Below are positions 11,820 through 57,501 of a stretch of DNA of 64,000 nt, piece after piece. Source of the stretch: Epinephelus fuscoguttatus (lineage: Eukaryota > Chordata > Actinopteri > Perciformes > Serranidae); assembly GCF_011397635.1 (NCBI RefSeq), contig NC_064763.1, positions 26,053,437 to 26,117,436 on the forward strand, read 5' to 3'. Position 1 is the stretch's first letter; each line of letters begins with the position of its first letter. The notes under the pieces are model-generated. The model did not search any database. It had not been told where the DNA came from and saw only the letters and a list, made by a program, of their open reading frames with translations. A program made the translations under genes and the position numbers.

Positions 11820-14800
11820 TCATTTGCCTCTCTGACGCCCAACCAATCGATGCAGTTTCTCACAGTTGTCGAGCCTCATTGACTCTGCCTTCTGCTTTAA
11901 ACGTTCATCTCGGTACAGTTGTCCGAGGTTTGCCAAGTCTGATTCTGAAAAAGGAGAACAAAAGAATAATGAAATAAAGATGCATCACAATATAACAGCT
12001 TTTTACACTGTAAGGAATGGTTCAACATTTTCGGATATGCGCTCAGTAGCTTTCTGGCAGAGTTAGATGAAAAAGTTGATACCACTCTCACGTCTGTTTG
12101 GTTTTTATGAACCTGCAGTCGGTTAGCATAAGCCACATTTCAACAAAACACTTTTGGTATAGTACTCCTAAAACCAGTACATAACCCATACGGACGTGTA
12201 CCTAAACCCTCGATCTGTTTAATGTTTCCACTGCAGACAGTAGTCTTAACTAGGCTGGAGTGTTTAGAGTCTCTGTTACAATCAATGTGATATTTATTAT
12301 ATATTATTTATTTACTTTCTACTGTGGGTAAGCTGTTTTTTCTCTCATCTTCTTTTAGTGACACTTTTTTGTTTGAAATGCATGACTGCTTGCTTGGTTT
12401 GCAGATGCGCTCAGATCGTCAGTCGTGACAGTTTGTGCCGAAACTAGCTATGGTATATAGTATCTTCTCGTCACATGATTATATGAAGATTTGACATTGG
12501 ACAACATCAACATAGATATTATCCAGCAATCATTAATATCGTCTGTATATGACAAAAATGCCTTAGAAAATAATAAAGTATTCATTGAATAGGGTAGTTT
12601 TTTTATAGTTTATTTATTAGGGCTGTGTGTTGGGAAGAATGTATTCATTAAAAGCACAACAAAGATGGGTTTGCCTATTATGTGCTGTACTCTATTTTTT
12701 ACGAAGGGATAGTTGCTGGGCAACCAGCACAGATTCCAGGAAGTTATTGCTCCTAGCTGCTGGCTGTAGCCTTATATTTAATGTACCGATATAAGAGTAG
12801 TATCAATCTTATCATCACACTTTCTACCAGAAAGCAAATAATGATATTTCCCACAATGTTGCACTATTCCTTTACCAGTGACCAACTGAATGCACTGTGA
12901 ATTTGAGAGTCTGCACCATAGATTGTATAATAAAGATGGATGATTTAACAGCTCCCTAAAAGTGAAGCCAAAACATCTTGACTGCCCCCTGGTGGCTGGC
13001 TGCGGTATAGGTCATAACCCCACCCCCTCCAAGTTAGCAGATGGTATATGGGCAAAACTAAATGATCAAAGTACATGTTCAATAAATTTTCCCCAAAGAT
13101 GGTTTCTGTCATTTCGGGTCGTTCTTATCACACAGTTTTTCTTTAAGTGTTAATTTTTCTGATAAGTTTGGTTATAATTAGTTATTTGATGCTATAAAAA
13201 GGGGGTTTGATGTGAGGTGTGACAGCTGTGTGTGCCAATTGGTGAGATCAGGATCGATGGTGCTGGTCATGATTAGTCTGAAGACGGGGACACGATGCTG
13301 CAGAGACTGCCTCTGCGCAGAATCTGGCTCTTAATGACAGCACCAGTGCAACATGGCAGCAGCAATAACTGGTATTTTGGCTTCATTTTTGTATAACAGG
13401 AGGAAATGGATATGTGTTGTTCATCTTTAGATACTGTTAGTTTGAACAGGAAACAAAAGACGTTATGTGAGTGACGATTTTAGCTTCATGATGGCTGCAC
13501 TGTACCTAAAACAGACTCCCAATTCCCAGCCAAATGAACATGTGTCAGTGCTCGCTTACTTTGCTGTTTCTCTTTCCAGCAGCTGCTCTGCAAGTGTTCG
13601 ATATAGTCACTCTCAATCGTTTTCTCTAATTCATCCAGCGCACCTCCGCGGTATTCCTTCTCAAAACTTTTATCCACATAGTATGGTACACCCATGTGCT
13701 GCGTTTCCCTGGACACCACCAGCCCCATGGCCCTGAAACCCAAACACGTGGTTAAAATATATTCAGTGGCACTATGGCGTCAACCACAGTGGAACCCAGG
13801 GATTTGCTAAAATGTCCCCGACTGCAGTAAGGTTAATGGTACGACAGACTCACGGCTTATAGAAGAGACTGTAGGGCGGGTTAGTGGCCATCATCTGAGT
13901 AAATACTGATATGAGGATTAGCACCAGCACAGGGAGAAGCTGCAGGAGCGCTGTGAAGGTGTTCTGTGGGAAGATAAAATCAGCACAGATTACAAAGCAT
14001 ATAATACTGCATGTAGGCTGCACTGATTCATGCCAGCACAGTATGTGTGTGTCTTTGAAGCAAACCAAGAAGCAACAGAGACACTTCAGTTAAAAGCACA
14101 GTAAATGTATGACATGACATCAGTCATTACGGGAGACCGGAGGGCTGCGGCCATGTTAAAAATACACCCCCTAAAAGTCACTTCTCCAGTGCATGTTAAT
14201 GATTAGAATAATGCCATATCTCTAAAGCAGATCACAACATAATACTGTACTTGTTTAACAAAGATTTGTGTTCATGTTCTGTGAGTCACTGACCTGACTC
14301 TGGTTTTCCTCCACCACCTCCTCGCGCCTCTCATAAGCACGTCGACGACGAGGCTGATAGAACTGAGAGTAGGAGGCTCCCTGGTTGGTGTACACATGGA
14401 TATTTCCTGTAGAGAGAGACACACAGCTCTATACACTTCCATAACAAGACAACAGATCATATCCCTGACCCAACGCTTTGTCCAGCCAAACACTCACACA
14501 CAATCGCTCACCTGTGGGAAATCGTCCTCCAAAGAAAATGTTGAAGAGCTCCTCAGGGGAAATGTCGGCCTCAAAGTCTCTGTGGAAGCTTCGGTAGTAG
14601 CCATGGCGATTATGACTGGGTTGTTGAGGTGCGTTCGAAGTTGCAGATTGATCTCCGTATTGATCATACTGCTGCCTCTTCTCTGGATTGCTCAGCACTG
14701 CATATGCATTGCCTATTGCTGTCGGGAGAGGAGGGAAACATTTAAATCCAGAGCAAAATATAAAATGCTTGAATGCATCACTTAAAATTGAAAAAATAAA

Positions 14801-17800
14801 ACTGAGGGCGGCAGACACTCGTCCATAGGGACTTCACTTGGGAATTAGGAGCTATAAGGAGCAATCTCTGTGTGCTCAGATTTGACTGAGCTATGACTCA
14901 GAGAAGGAGTATTGAGGTAATAGCCTTGGGCGCTGTAGGTTTAAACGTACTGACATTCCCTCTATGTGCTGTAACTGCTGATTGTGTTGGTGAATGGGCC
15001 ATTATCTTTGCCTCATGCCTCTCCCTTTGCAACTCTGCAACTCTGCTGCAGCCCCCTCAGGACCTGCAGCTCTGCTGGAGCTCCCTAGGGACCTTAGTTA
15101 TTATATAAGTGTAGTAATCAGCAATATGTTTTTTTAATCAGCCCTACAATACAGGGCTTAAACAATAACAAGATATTGTCCCCACTGCATCTTACTGATT
15201 AAAAAGCAGTTGTTCCTTTCTCCTCTGCCAAAGCTCATACCTTTAAAAGCATCTGTAGCTCCTGGAGCAAAGTTCTTATCAGGGTGAAACTTGAGGGCCA
15301 ACTTCCTGTACGCCTTCTTCAGATCTTCATCGCTAGCATTTTTGGGAACACCGAGAATTTCATAGAAGTCCTTGCAGTTCTTTATCCTGCAATAACAAGG
15401 CATAATGGATGTCAAAACACAAGTCTGGGCTTCCTCACGAACTTGTGGTGGTTATTAAATATGTATACTCTTATCACAAGTTATGTCAGTGTACATTTAC
15501 AAGGCGCTTCATTTGACAGTCAATCTTATATCTACATGCAAAAATACAGGTTTGGTTCATCTTGCCATTTTAACATGTCTGTAGTCGCCTTGGGGTGGAA
15601 CAAAAAAGCTCACTATAGCTATACTCAGTGATAGGGCACATGTGATGGCATGTGTAACAGCTTTGACTTTAACCAGTGTATGACCAACAGACAGGTTATT
15701 CAGGGCATGTAACACAGCCAAAGTTATACAGTGACTAACAGAGGCTCTGGTCTGCATGCCAATGTACAAAAGCAAATGTAAAAGAGTCACTGTGCACCTG
15801 AGAACACCCTGCCGTTGCTCCTCGGTGTAGCTCTTCTTTTCATCACCATTCATTTGACTCGTGTCGCTGTGTTTAAAGTCCTCGTCTCTCCAGCCTGACG
15901 GCGGGGGCACGTGGTTTGCTTGTGGAGCAGCGTTGCCTCCGTTCCTTACTATGGCATCGATCAGCACTACAATCAAGATCACAGGGTCTGAGGTCAACTG
16001 ACGAGGTGTGAATAGTGAAAGACGATGGAGAGAGATTAAACAAGAACAAAGAGTGTCCAAAAAATATCTCTATGATTGGTCCTGGACAGGGCTGGGCAAC
16101 ACAGAGAAAATCAGTTATAACAATCTTCTAAGTTCAGAAAACGACATCACTTTACTATACTGCAGCTTTTGAAAATAGGAAGCAACAACACTTAGAATAT
16201 TACAATATCCAAAATCTAAGATGATACCTAAGGTGTATCTAAGATGGTATAAAAGGTATTTTGCCACCACAAGCTTCCATAACAGCTTTAATACCCTCTA
16301 AAGGAGAATATCTATAAACTGTGATGAAGGGATAAACATTATTTTTCCAAAACAACCTTATTTGGGATTGACTCCACTCATTCCTCCTCCTGCATGTTTA
16401 CACTAATGCAGTCTGGGAAAAGATACAGGTGTATCAAAACAAGGACCACTCAGCTGTTGAACAGGTTTTTCCCACAGCAGTTAGACTCCTAAATCAGAAC
16501 AGGTGAACATGGAACTGTTTCTACTGGCACTTTATTCACATTAATTGATATTAATTATTCTCTTTTAGCCTCACAGTTTTAGCTTATTTATTATTGCTCT
16601 TATTTTTTCAATTTGTTGCTTTTATTGAAACACTATTTCATTTTTATGTGGAGCATAAAATTGACAAAGAAATCTGGTGTTTCGATGACGGTGGTGTAGG
16701 GTGCCTCCAAAATCTCCCATGAAGTTGAAGGTGAAGTTGAATGCTGTAGTATTTGATTCACATAATTTTTTTAGACTCAAAACATTCAGTGATTCCTTGT
16801 GCTGTGTATTAAAGCATTTTTCCATGTTTCTCCACTGATTTATTCAGGATTTTGCTGTCACTTGTCACCCATCTCTATGTGGCAGGTGACACCGAGGAAA
16901 AATGGAGGTGCAACAATCAGTGACGTTTTTAGATACAGGGCTACCTGCTGGGGTGCTGGGGTGCTGGTGTGTTGGGAAGACTGAGGCAGGAAAACGCAGA
17001 AAAAACTGGTAGGCCTAAGAATGTTCGCTGTGTGTACTGTTTTGTGCTGTTGAGTTTGAATGTGTCTGACATTTACTATTCTAATGTGTGTCAGGCCTGT
17101 TTATTTGCTGGGTTCAAGGTGGATGGAAGTCAGTAGGAAAGTAGACTGACATACCAGGTATTTTTAAGGTTAGCAATGTTGTTTTTCACATTTAATCTGT
17201 CTGCATTTTAGTATTTTGAAAGAAATCGTTTTTAAGATTATTCATTTGGTTCTCTGGGGAGCATCAGTGGTCTATTAGCTGCTCTTGCTGTGGGACTATT
17301 TTTATTGTGTGCTTTTGTTTGTTTAGGCCTTTTTTTCTTTGTGTAGTCTTCCCTGGGAAATGAGCTTGTAGTGAGCAAAAAGATATGGGTATTGCCCTTG
17401 GGGTGGACTAATTTTCCTACTTCGATTTTTTTTTGTTTGTTTTATCTGCCTGCTTCCCCTCTAATTGCCAGCAGACTCAGGTTGAATCCAGTCAGAGGGT
17501 CAGGTTAGGCTTAGATGTGCTGTGGTTGATTATTTGCAGTGGAAATAATCACATGTGGAAACTTTGGAAATGAGTAGAGTGCAAGATCTATTGAATACAG
17601 TGTGCACTGGTGTGACAGTAGAGCTTAACCCCTGCCCTGTTTGTCAATCCTGAGGAGGGCAAAGCTGAACTTTTATCCTTTACCTCCCTTACGGTCATTC
17701 CTTACACTAGAGACATGTAGTGGGTGTATCACATACATGAGCAGAATGATATGGACTGTGCATTGCACATTAAAAGTTTTTCAGTCCTTGCAATGGATGT

Positions 17801-18321
17801 GCAAACTGCTGTAAAATGGACCATGCGGCATTTAACTGCATGCACATTGTGTTCAAAAAGCTCTAAGTAATTTATGACAACTTGATTATCCTGTTATGAT
17901 GCCATTACTGCAGAAGCTATAAGGCAAGGTAGAGCAACTGGAGACACAGTAACACAGCACTGCCTTGCAGAGAGCCCTTAACAGCCCTAAATGTCAGCAT
18001 GCAGCCTACACAGACATTAAGTATTAAAGCCAGACAGCAGATTTTTGTCTCTGCTTCTAAAAATAGCAACTCAGTGCACCTATCCTGAGGCCTGTAAATA
18101 CATGTCTACGGTTAATCCAGTGTTGTAAGTTGTCTAGTTGACCGGTGTTGGCTAATCAGACTGCCATTGCAGAATGTGCGTCAGCTAATTTTACCTCTGG
18201 CCCGGGTGCTGGGGTAAATATTCTGGGCTTCATACAGCAGCTGCAGAGCCCGATCTTTCCGCCCGGACCGTAAACACAGCTTCGCCTTCTCTATCAGCCG
18301 GTCGGCTTCTTCTTTGTCCAT
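11820..18321 (-). CDS. dnajb14: dnajb14, DnaJ/HSP40 homolog subfamily B member 14 (complete, 8 exons)
   Basis: ER-membrane co-chaperone with a cytosolic J domain that stimulates HSP70 ATPase. Exons in transcript order: 18321-18195, 15966-15798, 15386-15241, 14718-14512, 14406-14294, 13963-13854, 13732-13560, 11944-11820 (stop 11822-11820). They total 1,170 nt, or 389 aa, close to the human protein (379). The N-terminal helical segment starts [20 protein letters not shown]. The J domain spans about residues 104-168 with HPD at 133-135. A Gly/Phe-containing region follows ([10 protein letters not shown]). One membrane segment lies at about 260-279 ([20 protein letters not shown]), followed by a DUF1977-type C-terminus. 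The C-terminal [21 protein letters not shown] is closer to DNAJB14 than to DNAJB12, and the neighbour ppp3ca agrees. The start ATG has a strong context (G at -3, G at +4). Confidence 0.93.
12010..12129. repeat. Dispersed teleost repeat fragment (GATACCACTCTCACGTCTG type)
   Basis: The sequence around TGATACCACTCTCACGTCTG followed by GGTTAGCATAAG matches a repeat I associate with percomorph introns. A related longer copy lies at the right end of the window (about 63601-63880). It is interrupted on its right by the fragment starting near 12130. Confidence 0.45.
12130..12262. mobile_element. Degenerate end of a TIR element related to 41908-42861
   Basis: The segment from AGCCACATTTCAACAAAACAC through GTTTCCACTGCAGACAGTA aligns with the left end of the complete element at 41908 (AGCCCCATTTCCACCAAACAC to GTTTCCACTGCAAACAGTA). 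The matching right end is not visible, so this is a truncated or decayed copy. Confidence 0.5.
12915..13340. repeat. Dispersed teleost repeat (TGCCCCCTGGTGGCTGGCTG type)
   Basis: Begins near ATAGATTGTATAATAAAGATGG and includes CTGCCCCCTGGTGGCTGGCT and AAGATGGTTTCTGTCATT, motifs I recall from a high-copy fish repeat. The ends are approximate. It lies in dnajb14 intron 7. Confidence 0.45.
15967..18194 (-). other. dnajb14 intron 1
   Basis: The largest dnajb14 intron (2.2 kb). It carries a LINE 3'-end remnant at about 16418-16540 and a local GGGGTGCT tandem duplication near 16951-16969. The rest shows nothing recognisable. Confidence 0.7.
16418..16545 (+). mobile_element. LINE 3'-end remnant (decayed)
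   Basis: On the plus strand, CTGTTGAACAGGTTTTTCCC then GCAGTTAGACTCCTAAATCA encodes an NRFFP..AVRLLNQ-like peptide if a frame change is allowed. That resembles the conserved C-terminus of many fish LINE reverse-transcriptase proteins. The frame is broken, so it is a dead copy. The family is not determined. Confidence 0.4.
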
Positions 18322-18401
18322 TTCAGCGTGACGGGGGTTGTTTTGGTGATCCAGTCGCTTTCTGTAGAGGTCTGTCCGTGTGCAGTGTGCGTCAATATCA
18401 T
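18294..18401 (-). other. Upstream ORF overlapping the dnajb14 start
   Basis: An ATG at 18401-18399 on the minus strand opens a 35-codon frame ending in TGA at 18296-18294. It is out of frame with dnajb14 and overlaps its start by 28 nt. Its context is weak (C at -3), while the main ATG is strong, so leaky scanning would be expected. It is relevant only if transcription starts upstream of 18401. Confidence 0.45.
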
Positions 18402-18720
18402 ATGGCAAAGCGAGCCGCTACAGCTAACAGTAGGTAGCCGATTAGCTTTGGTGTCAGACAGCTGCGTAACGTTAGCTAGGTAGCCAGCCCGCAGTCACTC
18501 AAAGTCCTTCGCACTATCCGATTAGCAGACGACGGCGGTTGTTGTCAGGCTGCAAACAGGCCCGCAGCTGGGCCATTTTTATTATAAATGTCCGAAAGGT
18601 GGACTGTTTATGCTGTCTGTCTTTTTCGCGTTGACAGGCCACCGTGTTGGTTACATTACACAGAGCCCACTGAGCTGTGATGGACAAGAGGTGGAGGTGG
18701 GACGTCACATCCTGTCGAGT
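18322..18720 (-). promoter_or_regulatory. dnajb14 5' UTR and likely promoter region
   Basis: GC- and CpG-richer than its surroundings (for example GACGACGGCGG near 18527-18538, CGTAACG near 18465), as usual for housekeeping promoters. No clear TATA box. The transcription start cannot be placed exactly. Confidence 0.45.
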
Positions 18721-19524
18721 GAGTGCTGAAATCCGTAGAAAACCGCCCTAAAATTGAGTCTAATGATATTTAGTTAGTTGTCTGTTTGTTAGCAAGTTAG
18801 TCAATTCATTTCTCTATCCAAATGTTTTCCTGTCCTTCACCTAACGGGACCGGGACTCGTAAAACCAGACGGTTGAGTAGCATCAGCAGGTGTATGAAGA
18901 TGCTGCTGCCGCGTTCAAGGTACTCCGAGATTTAAATGTGGTGCGTTTAAGTGTCCATGGACGAAAATAAATACAAAATGGACCTAAGATTTCTCGGTGG
19001 GGGATTTATTTTTATCCCTCAAGTGGTGCATAGCTGACTTGCACTGCAGCGGCAGAATGATAAGAAAGCAGGTGTGTAGTACATTTTTAAAAAAAAAAAA
19101 AATATTTAAGCATTTTAGCCAACCTACAAAACTGCATATTTAGAAAATATGGATTGAGGTAACATTACATAAATTGGCAACGTGTCTAAATCTCTGTACC
19201 AATCAGTCATTGACATTATTCTACACATTATAGTCAGATTTAGTTGGATGTAAGATAGGTTTACTAGTGTGATGGTTGTGATACAGAAATCAACTTTAAA
19301 GGTCCTGTGTGTAAGATTTAGGGGCATATATTGGCAGAAACAGTATATAGTATTAATAACTATGTTTTCATCAGTTTATAATCACCTGAAAATATGAATC
19401 AGTATGTTTTCGTTACCTTAGAATAAGCCATTTATATCTAATTACAGAGCAGGTCCTCCTCTACAGAGTCCGCCATGTTCTTCTACAGCAGACAAATCAA
19501 CCACTGGCTCTTGATTAGAGCTCT

Positions 19525-20152
19525 GATTCTTAGTCTGAGCCTGACTGTCTGATTCCCAATATCCCTACAGGCTTAAATTGTGTCAGGCTCTCACCAATTT
19601 ACCGATATGTATTGTTTGTTTGTTTGTTTGAATGAAAGAGGCAGTTCTCGTGCGTAAATGGCACTTTGACAGGAGTTTTAGAGGACTTATTCAAGAGTGA
19701 CAGAGACAGGGAGGTGGGGGGACTGTGACTGAGAAAGGGAAAAGGCATTATAGTGGAGAAACGGTGGGAAACAAGAGAAGGTGGGGGGGGCGTCAGTGGC
19801 TTAGTGGTAGAGCAGGCGCCCCATGTACAAGGCCGTTGCCACAGCTGGCCCCTTGCTGCATGTCACTCCCCCCCCCCCCGCTTGTCTGTCCTATCAATTA
19901 AATGCCAAAATGCCCCCAAAAATATCTTTAAAAAAAAAAGAAAAAAAAAAGAGAAGGTGAGGGGGTGTTGCAAGTTGACTTGGTTGACAGTGTTTCCTTC
20001 TGCCTCACCAGCAGTGGCTGAGATTTGTGTAACATGCAGCTGAGAGCAGTGATCATCATTTGTACGCCACATCAATGGACGGCTGCTGCAGATTGAGCTC
20101 GGTTTAGGCTTGGACAGAAACTGTGTGGGTTCATGTAGGGTTGGACCTAATC
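19525..20152. mobile_element. Secondary insertion flanked by an 8-bp direct repeat
   Basis: AGAGCTCT occurs at 19517-19524 and again at 20153-20160, on both sides of the point where the outer element is interrupted. An 8-bp duplication is typical of hAT transposition. The termini of the insert are not clearly inverted, so the family is uncertain. It carries the SINE at 19784-19948. Confidence 0.45.
19784..19948 (+). mobile_element. tRNA-derived SINE with target-site duplication
   Basis: The body has GTCAGTGGCTTAGTGGTAGA, which contains a good polymerase III A box (TGGCTTAGTGG). It then has GCGCCCCATGTACAAGGC, the GCTGCATGTCACTCC motif and an A-rich tail. The 11-bp AAGAGAAGGTG lies immediately before (19773-19783) and after (19949-19959), a target-site duplication from retroposition. 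The usual B box (GGTTCGANTCC) is missing between the A box and the GCTGCATGTC motif, which looks like an internal deletion. Confidence 0.75.
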
Positions 20153-20735
20153 AGAGCTCTATTCTAAATAGGGCCTTTCGCGTTTTCTTGTCAGCAACCA
20201 CAGTTTAGTCCGACAACTCACGTTTTAAATGTTTATTTCAACAGCAGAACATAGTTAGAGTTTGGCGTCTAGACTCTTGCCTCATCGCTCCCTGCAGATA
20301 TGTTTACATGAGATACTGGGGAGTGCCCCTTAGCCGGAGCCTGCAGGTGGATGCTGGGATGGGGGTGAAGCTGAAAAAGCAAGCAGCAGTACTGATCCAG
20401 GGCCGCAGCAGCATAGACAATGCAAAGGAGGAGCTGGGAAGATTTTGCAGCTTAAATAGACTGCCAAATTGAGAGGGTGTGTTTGTAGATGACATAAATG
20501 AAGAATGACATATGACGTGTGTGTATGAATCAGTGCAGCTCGAGTTGACTGCCTGAACTAACTTGCAGGCGTCATCCAGTTCTCCTACTAGCTCATCACA
20601 CAGGAGACGTTTCACTTCTGCAACCTCACCACTAGATGTCACTGAAGCCTTCACATGAGACCTTTAAGTGTAATTAATAGTCTTGGCTGGTTACAGTATA
20701 AAGTGAGTGAATGTAAGTTAGAAACAATTCAACAC

Positions 20736-23518
20736 ATTTTTGTTCATGCATATTTTATTCAAGAGTAAAAAAATGTGATTTGTCCCATAGGGCATGCTTA
20801 CAATGTGTGTATCATTTAGGAAGTCAAATGCCAAAACATATTTCCATAGATAATAAAAAATGTTGCAAGATAAAATCCATTATATTTGTTTGTTGAAATA
20901 TGCATGTAGACCATACAAGAACCAGAAACAGAGGAAGGAAAATAACCATAAGCTAAATTGTAACAATAATAATATCAGCAGTAAATATAACCAGAGTACA
21001 ATGTTTCCTGTTAAACGTAAGTGCGACACATGATTTTCTTTGTGTCCGATTCATTTACATCTGAAAACCATGCTATCATGCTTTGGCAGCCTGAAAGTTG
21101 CTTTTCACTGAGATTATATTCATTCACACTATTGAACATTTTCTGTACATCAGTACAACAGAAAAATAAAATAATAAACACAAGGCTTCACACCTTAGAA
21201 GGGCATCTCTGCATACAACAAATCAATACAAAATTAAAAGCAGTGGTAATAAATAACAGAATGAAAAAAATGGACGAAAACAATCAAAGGAAGCCTATTT
21301 ATAAAATTTATAAAACAAGACAAATAAAACTACAAATGTAATTTAAAAAAAAAAATAAAATAATTCAAGTTTACTATTTGAAACACAACTATCACAATTA
21401 TAATCTCACATAACAATTAGGAACTTAATTGCATGCATTGATGCGTTCCGTACCATAGATGCTGTGTTAAAAATCGCCTTTTGTCCGTCCTTAATTCACA
21501 TACCTTTATCATTAAATAGAAAGATGAAATATAAAGTAGAAAAAATATTAATGTATGAAAGGAAATTCTAGAAATTTATGCTCGAGGTTGGGTTTACTGG
21601 TTTTGACTTTTCCAAATTATTACTTCCTGTTTTAATAAGGTTTCTGTTCTATTTCTTCTGTTAGTCATTTGGAAATGGGAATTTTCGTTTTATTTGGATC
21701 ACAGTGTGGGTGGACTTGTCAGTGAAGTTTTTCTCGGCCAGTTTCTCCACTGTACTGAACGGTAAAATCAGAATATTTTTGGAAAAAAATGGTTGAAAAA
21801 CAAGAAATGATGTGTTAACACATTTTGATGCAATATGGGTAGATTCATAAACCAGATGCTCTACACTGTGCTCAGTTTTCATGATTTAAACTCAATTTTA
21901 GTATAAAATAAATCACATTAGTTGTAAAAAGAAGAATTAATTAACTTAATTCTGGTCAGGATACATTCTTCAAATCCCTTTGATATATTTTCCGGATGAA
22001 TCCAAATGACAGAATGGAGTGTGTGGTTATTAAATACTCTTTAAACAAAGGATATTTCAATTATATGCTTTCACAAATTTTTAGAATTTCCTTATCACTC
22101 TGATATAGTACTTTGTGTAGCTCTTAGGCATGAAATCTCATTGAATTTGCAGCACAGCAAAAAAGTGCAAAAACTCAAAAGGGCGCTAACGTATACTTGA
22201 GTGACTGCACATATTCTTTTATTTCTTTCTCTTCAGCAACAAGCAGGTGAGAAATAATCAGGTAGTGTGTGACAGCAGGACATGTCCCAAAGTTCAAAGA
22301 TCACTTCTTCTCTTTTTCCTCTGTGGTCCAGAAACTGGTCTTAATGCCGCTTTGTTGCCGGTCATAGTGATGCAGAAGAGATGAGAGAAGCCTCCTTCAG
22401 CGGAGGATGCTCAAGTGTATACTTTCCAGAAAAGTGTGTGAGGTATAGCTTGATTAAATGCCATGCGTCTCTGATGTGAACTACTTTAACGTCTGATGGC
22501 GAGGAGGGAAATTATTTTAAGGATGGTCTGGGTAAAAATATAACCCTTTGAGATTTCCCTACGGACGCTGATGAAGTTGCATCTTCATATGGGATAGTGT
22601 GCTCCTTTTGGGGGCATTTTCAGATGTTAAATGTTGGTGTTTAAGCTGTTATGCTGAAGTACCTACAGCAGAACCAAATTTCCCAAATGCTCCTTTCATG
22701 CCCTCCCTTTCTTCCCTCATCCCCTCCAAGTTGTTTCTTGCTAGGAGATGACTGATAATGAGGGAGGTGAGGAAAGGAGCAGTACTGGAGAGTATTAAAA
22801 CGCACCCGAGGAGGAGTTTGATGACAGGCTGCAGTGGCTTTGGTGAGCACCCCGTCCTCTTTCCCCTGCAGGATGACGGCATCTTACTACAAGGTAAATC
22901 AATAAATTCAGGTCCACTGGTAAGATTGCGCTGCAAGTTTTAAGAGGTACACATTTAGTTTTCTTTTTGCTTTCTTTCACATAAAGTGGTGTGACTTGTT
23001 AATACTAGCAAAACATGTAGGTAAACAAGTTTTTTTTTTTTACTCATGATGTGAATTTGTGAGTGATTCATAATAAACACTTCATGAAACAGTAAAACGA
23101 TTTGTGTGGCATGGATACTGCGATTATGTCTTCTGTCGGGCCCTGTAATGAAGGAGCAGACATTTGTCAGCACTCAGAACAACACAACCCCCAACAATTC
23201 AGTCTGTAATTGAACTGAGAAAGGGAACAACAGGCAGAAACAACTCTCAACCACACTTCTTCAGTCAAGCTGCAGCCTTCTGGCCTCTCCTCATCCCTGC
23301 CCTCTGCTGTGAACCCCGGCTCCCCCCTCCCCCGACTGTGCGATGACATACTGTCATGAAAAAAATGACCTTTTTCGCCCGTTTTAGATTTGCTGCAGAT
23401 TTTCATGTTCTGTCTGTGGGCCTGGTTTATTTCTATGTTCTGAGGCCTGAATTCCCGATTTGGCAATGTCTCGCTGCATAGCGCAACAGCAGCACGGTTC
23501 TGAGGCTCAAACAGCACA
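20736..23518 (-). other. ppp3ca: ppp3ca 3' untranslated region (inferred)
   Basis: About 2.8 kb of non-coding sequence between the stop codon and the candidate poly(A) signal, similar in scale to the long mammalian PPP3CA 3' UTR as I remember it. It is free of recognisable repeats, unlike the sequence on either side, which fits a transcribed and constrained region. No specific element was identified. Confidence 0.45.
20754..20759 (-). terminator. Candidate polyadenylation signal of ppp3ca
   Basis: AATAAA on the minus strand, followed by a GU-rich stretch (TGTGTTGAATTGTTT) about 20-40 nt downstream. The transposon-like element begins just beyond it, at 20667. Confidence 0.45.

Positions 23519-57501
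<33,983 letters not shown>

Larger units (their letters stand above)
11945..13559 (-). other. dnajb14 intron 7, rich in repeat fragments
   Basis: A 1.6-kb intron before the last exon. It contains at least three dispersed repeat fragments, listed separately, and no coding signal. Confidence 0.75.
19297..20667. mobile_element. Outer TIR element (AAAGGTCCTGTGTGTAAG type), interrupted
   Basis: The left end reads TTAAAGGTCCTGTGTGTAAG and the right end, reversed, reads TTAAAGGTCTCATGTGAAG. The internal motifs TTTAGGGGCATATATTGGCA, GAGTCCGCCATGTTCT, GGGCCTTTCGCGTTTT and CACCACTAGATGTCACT match a non-autonomous repeat I recall as very common in percomorph fish. The normal internal order is broken between about 19524 and 20153 by a secondary insertion. 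Confidence 0.65.
18721..20735. other. Intergenic region between dnajb14 and the ppp3ca 3' end
   Basis: About 2 kb, of which 19297-20667 is a transposon-like element with nested insertions. The part from 18721 to 19296 has only low-complexity A runs (19087-19101). Confidence 0.65.

Noticed and set aside
11820..18321. Calling the J-domain gene dnajb12
   Set aside because: DNAJB12 and DNAJB14 are close paralogues. The C-terminal residues after the membrane segment and the neighbour ppp3ca favour dnajb14. PPP3CB lies near DNAJB12 in mammals, but the calcineurin gene here is clearly the alpha type.
18322..18408. An N-terminal extension of dnajb14 in the same open frame
   Set aside because: The frame stays open upstream to 18408 but contains no ATG, only a TTG. 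The conserved start at 18321 has a strong context.
19784..19948. A tRNA gene suggested by the A box
   Set aside because: The B box is missing, no cloverleaf can be completed, and the sequence has an A-rich tail with target duplications. It is a SINE.
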